Assembly: GCF_019923725.1 (NCBI RefSeq)
Contig: NZ_JAHXRI010000007.1
Span: 124,001 to 188,000 of the forward strand
Direction: 5' to 3'
DNA length: 64,000 bases
Source: Zwartia hollandica
GTDB taxonomy: Bacteria > Pseudomonadota > Gammaproteobacteria > Burkholderiales > Burkholderiaceae_B
Shown: piece after piece, positions 53,946 through 61,359 of the stretch
Layout: every line of letters starts with the position of its first letter
How positions within the stretch are numbered: position 1 is the stretch's first letter
Position numbers and translations under genes: made by a program
The notes under the pieces: model-generated
Databases searched by the model: none
Seen by the model: only the letters and a program-made list of their open reading frames with translations
What the model was told of the DNA's origin: nothing

Positions 53946-54950
53946 TTACCGGTTGCGTTGCGCCGCGAGCCCTGCTCCAAACAAAATGCAGAGGCTCGCA
54001 ATCATTGAGCTAAACGCCAAGGTCGACATTCCTGTTAGGCCTTGGCCAATCGAGCAGCCCAACCCTAAGGCACCACCGACACCCATCAACATGCCACCGA
54101 GCACGTAGCGTCCCATCTCGCGTGGTGTAGAAAACCCCTGAAGCTGCAATCTGCCCCGCAAAGCGGCAATCACAAAGGATCCGAGTAACACGCCACAAAT
54201 TACGGCTACCGGAAAACCGAATCGCATACCCGTTGCAATCATCAGGTACTGAATGGTCTCGCCAATCGGTGCGATAAATGTCAGTGATACCAACGGAGTG
54301 GGCTCGAACTCATCGGCAGCAAGCCAACCTGTCGCGATCCAGCCGGCCACCACCAGCAAACCCACACCAAGCCCACCGAAGAAGTCTTTCGCGCTGCGCA
54401 AAATCATGCCGCGAAAAAAAACAAACCAAGCTAAGGTCACGAGCAATAGCCCAGCAAGGAAACGGTTCGAAAGCGACGACCACTCATACAGTCCGCCCAG
54501 GGGAACGCTTGTTGCCTGCGCTAGCATTGTTCTCAATGGACCAAGCACTCCTGACAATGTCGCGTAGGCCGATATCCCAAGGCAAAGCAATACAACCAAG
54601 GAGCGTAAATTACCTTGCGCCAACAGCACGACAGTACGCGCGCCACAACCGTTTGCGAGCATCATGCCGTAGCCAAACATCGTCGCACCGATCGGTAGAA
54701 GCAACCAAGAAAAGTTCGGCGTACGATAAATAGCAGTCGAAAAATCAATCAGCTCCGTTATAGCCAGCAACTGTGTGCCGACTATCGCGACAAGCATCGC
54801 CAAGGCAAACGATCTCGCCTTCAGCAGATTTTTGGATTCAACATAATCCTTTACCGCCCGATTCAAACAAAATCCTGTTGATTGGCCGAGCGCACCGAAC
54901 GCGACACCAATCGCCAGGCCAGACCAAGCGAGTATTTCGTTCGGCGACAT
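53946..54950 (-). CDS. YeeE/YedE-family full-length sulfur transporter
   Basis: A 334-residue membrane protein with about nine helices that contains both YeeE/YedE repeats in one chain. First repeat: GQSTGFCLNRAVKDYVE and MLANGCGARTVVLLAQGN. Second repeat: YVLGGMLMGVGGALGLGCSIGQGLTG. The conserved cysteines in these motifs are thought to carry sulfur in thiosulfate transport. It is the last gene of the leftward flavocytochrome operon; its ATG shares one base with the flavoprotein stop (TGATG). It likely moves the substrate or product of sulfide oxidation. Confidence 0.9.
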   Translation of the reverse strand: MSPNEILAWSGLAIGVAFGALGQSTGFCLNRAVKDYVESKNLLKARSFALAMLVAIVGTQLLAITELIDFSTAIYRTPNFSWLLLPIGATMFGYGMMLANGCGARTVVLLAQGNLRSLVVLLCLGISAYATLSGVLGPLRTMLAQATSVPLGGLYEWSSLSNRFLAGLLLVTLAWFVFFRGMILRSAKDFFGGLGVGLLVVAGWIATGWLAADEFEPTPLVSLTFIAPIGETIQYLMIATGMRFGFPVAVICGVLLGSFVIAALRGRLQLQGFSTPREMGRYVLGGMLMGVGGALGLGCSIGQGLTGMSTLAFSSMIASLCILFGAGLAAQRNR

Positions 54951-56251
54951 CAGGCACCACTCCCCCAGGTATCGCGTGCAATCGCGTTATACCAAGCCAC
55001 ACCGTGCAGTGCTTCTAGCTTGCGCACGGTATCGCTCGCCTCTCTTGGACTCACGCCACCAGAGCCCTTAACTTCGACGATTTTTCCATCCGCGACTTGG
55101 TATACCCCCGCAACCGAGATGCCATAGTCCGGTGCAACCAGACTGTAGCAAGTGTTCGACCAGGAGGCAGCGGCAGCAGGCTTTCCAGCCAAGGCATTGA
55201 CGATTGCCGCTGCCGCAACTTTACCTTGCGCGTTTGCACAAAAGCCGGACTTGGGCATGGGTGCAGCAATGGTTGCATCACCCACTACATATATGTCTTT
55301 GACTTGCGTAGATTCAAAGGTGTCGGGCTTGACTGGCACCCAACCGCTCTTGTCAGCGACCCCTGCACGTTCAGCAATCAATCCTGCCTTTTGCGGCGGA
55401 ATCACATTCAAGACTGCTGCTTTGTGGATCTTGCCGAAATCTGTTTCAACGGATAGGTTTTTCGCGTCAACACGAATTACATTGCCGTCCTTGCCCGCAG
55501 GCACCCACTCAATCATGTCGCCATAAAAACGCTTCCACCCATCCAGGAACAGGCCTTGTTTTGAAAAAGCATCTTTGGCATCGAGCACCAGAATTTTGGA
55601 CTTCGGCTTTTGTGTTTTGAAGTAATGCGCCACCATACTGATGCGCTCGTAGGGTCCGGGCGGACAGCGGTAGGGATTAGCGGGGGCAACCATCACAAAC
55701 GTGCCACCGTCGGGCATCGCATCGAGCTGCTTTTTAAGTAAAGTAGTTTGTGCACCCGCCTTCCACGCGTGTGGTGCTAATAAAGAAGCGGCTTCGTCGT
55801 ACCCTTCAAGCTTATTCCAGAGGAAGTCGATGCCGGGAGACAGCACCAGCTTGTCGTAGGCGAGCGTTTGACCACCAGCGAGCTTAAGCGTCTTCGCAGC
55901 CCCATCTGCACTTTGTGCGAAATCATGGAGGACCTTCACACCCATACTGCGTAGCTCATCAAAGCTATGACCTTGCGCCTCAAAGGTTCGCAACCCACCC
56001 AAATACAGATTCGTAAACGGGCAGGTGTAAAACTTCTGCGCTGGCTCTACTAAGGTGACATCAATGAGAGGATTACGTTGTTTGATATATTTTGCTGCGG
56101 TTGCGCCACCAAAGCCTCCACCAATGACGACGACGCGCCCTGCAGACTGCTGAGAAAAGACAGGAGCACTGATGGTCCAACCTGCAGCGAGTGCAGCCTG
56201 TCCTGCTGTGGCCAACCAACGTCGGCGAGAAAACTTAGGTACGGTGTTCAT
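54950..56251 (-). CDS. fccB: flavocytochrome c sulfide dehydrogenase, flavoprotein subunit
   Basis: A 433-residue periplasmic FAD enzyme that oxidises sulfide to sulfur or polysulfide. A twin-arginine signal (SRRRWLATAGQAALAAG) is followed by the FAD motif VVVIGGGFGGATAAKYIK. Cys77 in FYTCPFTN corresponds to the cysteine that binds FAD covalently in the Allochromatium enzyme. Cys196 in YRCPPGPYER and Cys368 in SNTCYSL correspond to its redox-active disulfide. All three are present, so the enzyme should be functional. It is preceded by its cytochrome gene with a one-base overlap. Confidence 0.93.
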   Translation of the reverse strand: MNTVPKFSRRRWLATAGQAALAAGWTISAPVFSQQSAGRVVVIGGGFGGATAAKYIKQRNPLIDVTLVEPAQKFYTCPFTNLYLGGLRTFEAQGHSFDELRSMGVKVLHDFAQSADGAAKTLKLAGGQTLAYDKLVLSPGIDFLWNKLEGYDEAASLLAPHAWKAGAQTTLLKKQLDAMPDGGTFVMVAPANPYRCPPGPYERISMVAHYFKTQKPKSKILVLDAKDAFSKQGLFLDGWKRFYGDMIEWVPAGKDGNVIRVDAKNLSVETDFGKIHKAAVLNVIPPQKAGLIAERAGVADKSGWVPVKPDTFESTQVKDIYVVGDATIAAPMPKSGFCANAQGKVAAAAIVNALAGKPAAAASWSNTCYSLVAPDYGISVAGVYQVADGKIVEVKGSGGVSPREASDTVRKLEALHGVAWYNAIARDTWGSGA

Positions 56252-56628
56252 TATTTTTTGACTCCTGCAGGCACGATGCCCTTAGCATCGAGCTTAGAAA
56301 AGTATGCCGCAAGCGCCGCGATTTCATTATCGCTGTAGCCCTTGGCAAGACGATTCATGATGGTGGTGCCAGCGGGAGCCTGATCAGACTTGTAGGCAAG
56401 TAATTGCGCTTTCAGAACTGCCTCAGGTTTACCGGCAATGACCGGGATACTTGTCGCTAGCTTAGGGTCAGAGACGTGGCAGTTCAGGCAAGTACCCGCC
56501 AAAAGCGATACATCGAGCACCCCTTGCGCGCGCGCTCCGTGCCAAGGCGCCGCAGCGATCAGCGCAGCGGATGCAAGACCGGCCAAGGAAACTAAGTTAT
56601 TTTTTAAGCGCGCGTGAAAAGAAAACAT
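56251..56628 (-). CDS. fccA: class I cytochrome c, flavocytochrome c partner subunit
   Basis: A 125-residue exported monoheme cytochrome. After a signal sequence ending near GARAQ, the heme motif CLNCH is at 47-51 and Met90 in TTIMNRLAKGYSD is the likely distal ligand. FccA proteins of phototrophs are often diheme; this smaller monoheme version is the common heterotrophic form. It accepts electrons from the sulfide dehydrogenase flavoprotein. It is the first gene of the leftward operon. Confidence 0.92.
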   Translation of the reverse strand: MFSFHARLKNNLVSLAGLASAALIAAAPWHGARAQGVLDVSLLAGTCLNCHVSDPKLATSIPVIAGKPEAVLKAQLLAYKSDQAPAGTTIMNRLAKGYSDNEIAALAAYFSKLDAKGIVPAGVKK

Positions 56629-56680
56629 ATCCGCCTGTGGGCTCCAGAGACATCAAACTGAACGAGGTTAATAGCTCAGC

Positions 56681-56708
56681 ATCATATCGAAGAAGCCTAG
56701 AAGAACAA
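56681..56708 (-). promoter_or_regulatory. candidate promoter of the flavocytochrome c operon
   Basis: Leftward TTGTTC (56708-56703) and TATGAT (56686-56681) are separated by 16 bases, about 53 bases before the cytochrome ATG. No copy of the BigR dyad is seen here, so this operon may be controlled differently. Confidence 0.45.
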
Positions 56709-56744
56709 AAGACGGATTTATTTTTTTTATATTACGCAAGATTA

Positions 56745-57407
56745 TTAAGAAGGAATCCAAGAGGCCTCTTTCGCTAGCCGCACCAGTCCTCTCCAAGTTT
56801 GGGTCTCTCGGCTAATTGCAGGCCAAAGCCTGAGCAACAACTCTGCCGTGGCAAAAGCGTCAGAAGCAGCTTGATGGCGAACTGCACACTCAATATTGAA
56901 ATGCGTTAACCAGTCATCTAGCGCCTTGGCGTGCGCATTTCCGCCAAACATGCGTGCCAATGGTGCGATATCAAGCCACTGAACGTTTAAAGCTTCTAAG
57001 TGATAGGAGCGGTAGGCGCGGCGAATCATCCCTGCATCAAAGGCCGCGTGATAAGCCAGCAAAGGAGAGGTGCCCACCCAATGACGAAAGTTCTCTAGCG
57101 CGGCCTCAGGGGCTTCGCCCAGCGTTTGCGCCTCTGCCCCAATGTGGTGAATCAAAATATTGTCTTTCGCCGACGGCTGAGCCTGTCGTAAAACGACTTC
57201 GAAACTGTCGCCGATGACGACCTGCAACGCTTTAGTCGTCGGATCTTGGCGCAAGGCAACCGCTGCGATCGCTAACAGCCGATCGCGAGCAGGATTCAGT
57301 CCTGTAGTCTCTACATCGACCATGATCCATCGATCGGGAGTCGCGTGCTCTCTACGCCTAGCAATACCCAACCAACCCATCAGGGTGCTCAAAAAACTAT
57401 CGCGCAT
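56745..57407 (-). CDS. DnaQ-like 3'-5' exonuclease
   Basis: A 220-residue DEDDh exonuclease related to the epsilon subunit of DNA polymerase III. The catalytic residues are Asp31 and Glu33 in VDVETTGLNPARD, an Asp in YHAAFDAGMIRR, and the His/Asp pair in HQAASDAFATAELLL. No WYL or UvrC-type extension is present. Its start overlaps the end of the DUF294 gene by 11 bp, so the two are translationally linked. This pairing recurs in proteobacteria, but the joint function is not established. Confidence 0.92.
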   Translation of the reverse strand: MRDSFLSTLMGWLGIARRREHATPDRWIMVDVETTGLNPARDRLLAIAAVALRQDPTTKALQVVIGDSFEVVLRQAQPSAKDNILIHHIGAEAQTLGEAPEAALENFRHWVGTSPLLAYHAAFDAGMIRRAYRSYHLEALNVQWLDIAPLARMFGGNAHAKALDDWLTHFNIECAVRHQAASDAFATAELLLRLWPAISRETQTWRGLVRLAKEASWIPS

Positions 57408-59277
57408 AGTCCAGCTCCAAGCGTTGCTGCAAAGAGCGAATTCTGGCCATCGACTCTTTCAAAATACTACGATCAACCGCGTTCAGGCCATCGATATCTA
57501 GAGCGTTTGGATTACTCTCGATCGCATCGCCATCAATTTGAATCGCCAAGCGCATCGTCTGCAAAAACTGAAATGCAGCGATCCAGGCATCCGTTTCGGT
57601 TTGCGCCAAACCGAGACCTCGTCCTATCGCGGCCAAGCGATCTTGCGTATTCAGTTCTTCGATACCCAAAGCTAAGGCATAGACGCGTGCCGTTTCAACG
57701 ACAATCGCCGTGCCTTGTAGTTTTAAATCGATAACCGATTTACCACCTAATTTCTTTGTTTCTAAGCCCCCCAACCAGTTAAGGGGCACCTGATTCACCA
57801 GCGCTGCATCGGCCAGTAGCTTAATAAAGCGCGGCGTACGTGCAGCTGTGGTTTTGACCTCGTCCCTCAGGCCTTTGAGTAAATCGACATTGCCCGCCAA
57901 GCCTCGACAGTCAAAAAATATACCGGCATTAAGTAGGTCCTCGGGGTGACCATGTTCGATCCAGTGCATGAACCGTTTTTTCCACTCATCGATGGTCAGA
58001 CATAACGATGGGTTACTGGCCATGATATTGCCTTTGCAGAGCGGATAGCCGCAAGTATCCAGCGCTATATTCACCTCACGCGCAAAAGCCAAGTAGCGAT
58101 TTTTTTCCTCAGGAGCACCCGTCGGTTGATACAACAATGCATTGTCTTGATCTGTCGCGATCGTTTGCTCGCTACGTCCCTCGGAACCAAGTGCAATCCA
58201 AACAAATAAATGCAGCTCCAGTCCATGCGACTTCGCAAGCAAGGTAATCAGACGCGCGGTCAACACATCATTTAGATGACTGACAAGAAAGGTGAGCTGC
58301 CTTGCGCTCACACCCTGCCCCAATAAATTGCGTGCAAATCTACGGATATTTGCCGCGCAGTCCTTGAGCCCATCTACATCATCCGCCTGGCGGATCAGCG
58401 AACAGATCGTTCCCAGTGACTGCCGCTGTAAAGAAAACAAATCTCGTTCTGAAATCAAGCCCACGACACGCTCTCGCAGATCGACAATAGGCACGTGACG
58501 GATCTCATACCGCGACATTACCACTGCTGCCGATTCGGCCGTGTGATCAACCGTGAGCGTCTTGACCCCCTTCGTCATGACTTCACTTATTGGTGTGTCC
58601 AAACTAATGCCTGCCAACGTCACGCGCTCAAGCACGTCATACCGGGTGAGAATTCCCAACAACGCACCACTGTCTGAAACGACCAACATCGATCCGATGC
58701 GCTTTTCATACATAACGGTCAAGGCTTCGCGCAGAGGTGTTTGCTCAAGCGTTGTCAAAGGCGCCCGACGAATTAAGTCGCCCAGACGAGTCTCTAACGA
58801 CTGTTCTAGCAATGCTTTAGACGCAAAATTATTTCGCAGCGCCTGGCGTGACTGCTCTAACAACATCCAAACGCGGTTATTAATGAAATCACGAAAGGGT
58901 TTAGAGCGCCCGACAAGCGCCTGCATGGCCGCCGCGGGAAGCGTCAAACAAAAACAATCACCGATTGCTGTGTAGGTTGCAGCAACAGGTCGGGCGGCCA
59001 AACTTGCACTAACAGAAAACAGCTCTCCCGCTTCAAGCTCAAACGCAGCTTCGGTCAGACCCGGTGAGGTGCGTTTGCCAGAGACCCGGCCTTGCCGAAT
59101 TAGATAAAGAAATGCGGGCGGGCCATCTGCGGGCGAGAGGATGACCTCTGTGGGTGCGTAATAGACTTCACAAGACGACTCAATAAAAAAATCCACCTCA
59201 GACGGTGCCATTTCTGAAAATGGCAAACGCTGCATAATTTGTTGTCGTAGGTTTTGGATCAAACTCGAAGAAATCAT
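57397..59277 (-). CDS. cyclic-nucleotide/CBS/DUF294 putative nucleotidyltransferase
   Basis: A 626-residue cytoplasmic signalling protein. Domains in order: a cyclic-nucleotide-binding-like domain (about 15-125), two CBS motifs (about 170-225 and 230-285) which may sense adenosine nucleotides, a DUF294 nucleotidyltransferase domain with GSEGRSEQT (364-372) and a metal-binding DQD (376-378), and a DUF294 C-terminal helical domain (about 480-620). The catalytic pattern resembles GlnD-type uridylyltransferases, so it may modify a partner protein. The target is unknown. It heads the pair with the exonuclease. Confidence 0.9.
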   Translation of the reverse strand: MISSSLIQNLRQQIMQRLPFSEMAPSEVDFFIESSCEVYYAPTEVILSPADGPPAFLYLIRQGRVSGKRTSPGLTEAAFELEAGELFSVSASLAARPVAATYTAIGDCFCLTLPAAAMQALVGRSKPFRDFINNRVWMLLEQSRQALRNNFASKALLEQSLETRLGDLIRRAPLTTLEQTPLREALTVMYEKRIGSMLVVSDSGALLGILTRYDVLERVTLAGISLDTPISEVMTKGVKTLTVDHTAESAAVVMSRYEIRHVPIVDLRERVVGLISERDLFSLQRQSLGTICSLIRQADDVDGLKDCAANIRRFARNLLGQGVSARQLTFLVSHLNDVLTARLITLLAKSHGLELHLFVWIALGSEGRSEQTIATDQDNALLYQPTGAPEEKNRYLAFAREVNIALDTCGYPLCKGNIMASNPSLCLTIDEWKKRFMHWIEHGHPEDLLNAGIFFDCRGLAGNVDLLKGLRDEVKTTAARTPRFIKLLADAALVNQVPLNWLGGLETKKLGGKSVIDLKLQGTAIVVETARVYALALGIEELNTQDRLAAIGRGLGLAQTETDAWIAAFQFLQTMRLAIQIDGDAIESNPNALDIDGLNAVDRSILKESMARIRSLQQRLELDYAR

Positions 59278-59384
59278 GGCACTTCTCCCGCAGACTAGAG
59301 TCCTTGCGTTGCTTCACCCCATTATGAACCTCAACATTGGCTCTGGTAAGCCCTAGTATCGGGTTAACACTAGTGCGAGACAGG

Positions 59385-59413
59385 TTGTGTTCTATCAGCC
59401 CAAGCAGTCTAAT
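59385..59413 (+). promoter_or_regulatory. candidate promoter of the TRAP transporter operon
   Basis: TTGTGT (59385-59390) and TCTAAT (59408-59413) are separated by 17 bases, about 90 bases before the receptor ATG. The 231-bp gap around it shows no other gene; a partial dyad around CTAGT/ACTAG at 59353-59373 may be a regulator site. Confidence 0.4.
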
Positions 59414-59508
59414 AGCGCGAGAGCAAACGACTTGCGACGTGTCATCCTAATGACCTCCAAGACAAGTTGTTGCGCTGCAGCATTTTTTCCATCCCACGGA
59501 GACACAAC

Positions 59509-60630
59509 ATGTCTGTCATTGCATCGCGCCGTAAATTTTTCTCGACTGCCGCAGCCGCAGGTACTGCCACAGCTTTGGGCGTGCCCATGGTTGCCAAGGC
59601 TCAAAATGCCCCGATCACTATGCGCTTCCAGAGCACCTGGCCAGCGACGGACATTTTCCACGAGTATGCGTTGGATTATGCCAAGAAAGTCAATGAAATG
59701 GCTGACGGCCAACTGAAGATTGACGTTCTGCCTGCGGGCGCTGTTGTTAAAGCCTTTGACCTGCTAGACGCCGTATCAGCCGGAACTCTTGATGGTGGCC
59801 ATGGGGTATTGGCTTACTGGTACGGCAAGAACACCGCGGTTGCTCTCTGGGGCTCGGGCCCTTCCTTCGGTATGGATGCAAACATGCTGTTGGCCTGGCA
59901 CGAGTACGGTGGTGGCAAAGCACTGCTCACAGAAATTCAAAAAGCAATGGGCGTGAACGTTGTGTCGCTCGTGTACGGTCCAATGCCTACCCAACCTTTC
60001 GGCTGGTTCAAGAAGCCGATCACCAAGGTTGAGGAAATGAAAGGCGTGAAGTTCCGCACAGTCGGCCTCGCAATTGACATGTACACCGCCATGGGCGCCG
60101 CTGTAAACGCTCTGCCCGGCGGAGAAATCGTTCCCGCGTTGGACAAAGGCCTCTTGGACGGCGCAGAATTTAACAACGCTTCGTCCGACCTGAACCTCGG
60201 CTTTGCCGATGTATCCAAGGTCTGCATGCTGCAAAGCTTCCACCAGAGCGCCGAGCAATTTGAGATTGTGTTCAACAAAGCAAAATACGACACGCTACCC
60301 AAGCACCTCAAGAGCGTCTTGGCCGTTGCTTCGCAAGCAGCGAGTGCGGACATGTCGTGGAAGGCAATCGATCGTTACTCGACCGATTACATCAAGCTGC
60401 AGAAAGATCGTAGCGTCAAGTTCTATAAGACACCCGACGCAATTCTCCAGCGCCAGCTGCAGATTTGGGACGAGATGATTGCAAAGCGTTCCGCTGAAAA
60501 CCCACTGTTCAAAAAAGTACTCGACTCCCAGCGTGCATTTGCCGAGCGAGCAGGCCGTTGGGCTGGCGACACAAACGTCAACTTCCGCATGGCTTACAAC
60601 CATTACTTCGCACCAAAGAAAGCAGGCTAA
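59509..60630 (+). CDS. TRAP transporter solute receptor (DctP family)
   Basis: A 373-residue periplasmic receptor. I start at the ATG at 59509, after GGAGA, because a twin-arginine signal begins there (SRRKFFSTAAAAGTATALG, cleavage after KAQ). The longer frame from 59467 adds no sensible signal. The mature part opens with TMRFQSTWPATDIFHEYA, and PAGAVVKAFDLLDAVSAGTLDGGHG is typical of the branch that binds 2-oxo acids and related monocarboxylates. The conserved ligand-binding Arg is probably that in GVKFRTVGLAIDMY. It heads the operon with both permease genes. Confidence 0.93.
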   Translation: MSVIASRRKFFSTAAAAGTATALGVPMVAKAQNAPITMRFQSTWPATDIFHEYALDYAKKVNEMADGQLKIDVLPAGAVVKAFDLLDAVSAGTLDGGHGVLAYWYGKNTAVALWGSGPSFGMDANMLLAWHEYGGGKALLTEIQKAMGVNVVSLVYGPMPTQPFGWFKKPITKVEEMKGVKFRTVGLAIDMYTAMGAAVNALPGGEIVPALDKGLLDGAEFNNASSDLNLGFADVSKVCMLQSFHQSAEQFEIVFNKAKYDTLPKHLKSVLAVASQAASADMSWKAIDRYSTDYIKLQKDRSVKFYKTPDAILQRQLQIWDEMIAKRSAENPLFKKVLDSQRAFAERAGRWAGDTNVNFRMAYNHYFAPKKAG

Positions 60631-60654
60631 TCAGCTTGCTCTTGTAGCAAAAAC

Positions 60655-60693
60655 TCGGGTGGCTACTGTAGATGAAGTAGCCACCCGATTTTT
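60655..60693 (+). terminator. intrinsic terminator/attenuator between TRAP receptor and permease genes
   Basis: A perfect 13-bp stem (60655-60667 with 60676-60688), eight-base loop and five T bases lie 25 bp after the receptor stop and before the small permease. Partial read-through would give much more receptor than permease. Confidence 0.85.
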
Positions 60694-60735
60694 ATAAGCG
60701 GTATGAATCCGCTCTGTACCACTGTAGGTAATATC

Positions 60736-61359
60736 ATGAACAAATGGCTCTGGCGCATTGACGCAACCTCAACCTTTGTCGGCAAGGCCTTTGCGTGGCT
60801 CATTGTCGCCCTGACGTTGCATGTATCGTGGGAGGTCTTCGCGCGTTACTTGTTTAATCGCCCCAGCGCCTGGGCCTTTGATCTGCAGTTGATGTATTAC
60901 GGCATCATGTTCATGATGGCGGGTGCCTATACGCTTGCAAAAAATGGGCATGTTCGTGGCGATATTCTGTATGGTTTTCTGCCTCCCCGTGCGCAAGCTA
61001 GTCTGGACCTGGTGTTGTACATAGTATTTTTCATCCCTGGCGTATCGGCCATGGTATGGGCTGGCTGGACCTACGCAGCCGAGTCTTTCGCCATCAATGA
61101 ACACTCTTCGCTGATGGCAGATGGCCCGCCGATCTACCCTTTTAAAGCCTTTATCCCGATCGCTGGATTCTTTCTTCTGATCCAAGGCTTTGCTGAAATC
61201 GCTCGTTGTGGCATGTGCATTCGCTCAGGCGAGTGGCCCGAGCGCGAAGCCGATGTGCAAGAGGTGGATGTTGAAAAACTGAAACAAATGGTTCATGTCA
61301 AAGACGAAGATATCGCTCAGGCAGACCGCTATGTTGTCGCCCAGGAGCAGCAAAAATGA
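60736..61359 (+). CDS. TRAP transporter small permease (DctQ family)
   Basis: A 207-residue inner-membrane protein with four helices. I start at the ATG at 60736 with MNKWLWRIDATSTFVGKAFAWLIV; an upstream in-frame ATG at 60703 is possible but lies close to the terminator and adds no membrane sequence. The family motif VFARYLFNRPSAWAFDLQLMYYG and GHVRGDILYGFLPPRAQA are present. A charged cytoplasmic tail of about 35 residues (VDVEKLKQMVHVKDEDIAQ) is longer than usual. It overlaps the large permease gene by ATGA. Confidence 0.92.
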   Translation: MNKWLWRIDATSTFVGKAFAWLIVALTLHVSWEVFARYLFNRPSAWAFDLQLMYYGIMFMMAGAYTLAKNGHVRGDILYGFLPPRAQASLDLVLYIVFFIPGVSAMVWAGWTYAAESFAINEHSSLMADGPPIYPFKAFIPIAGFFLLIQGFAEIARCGMCIRSGEWPEREADVQEVDVEKLKQMVHVKDEDIAQADRYVVAQEQQK

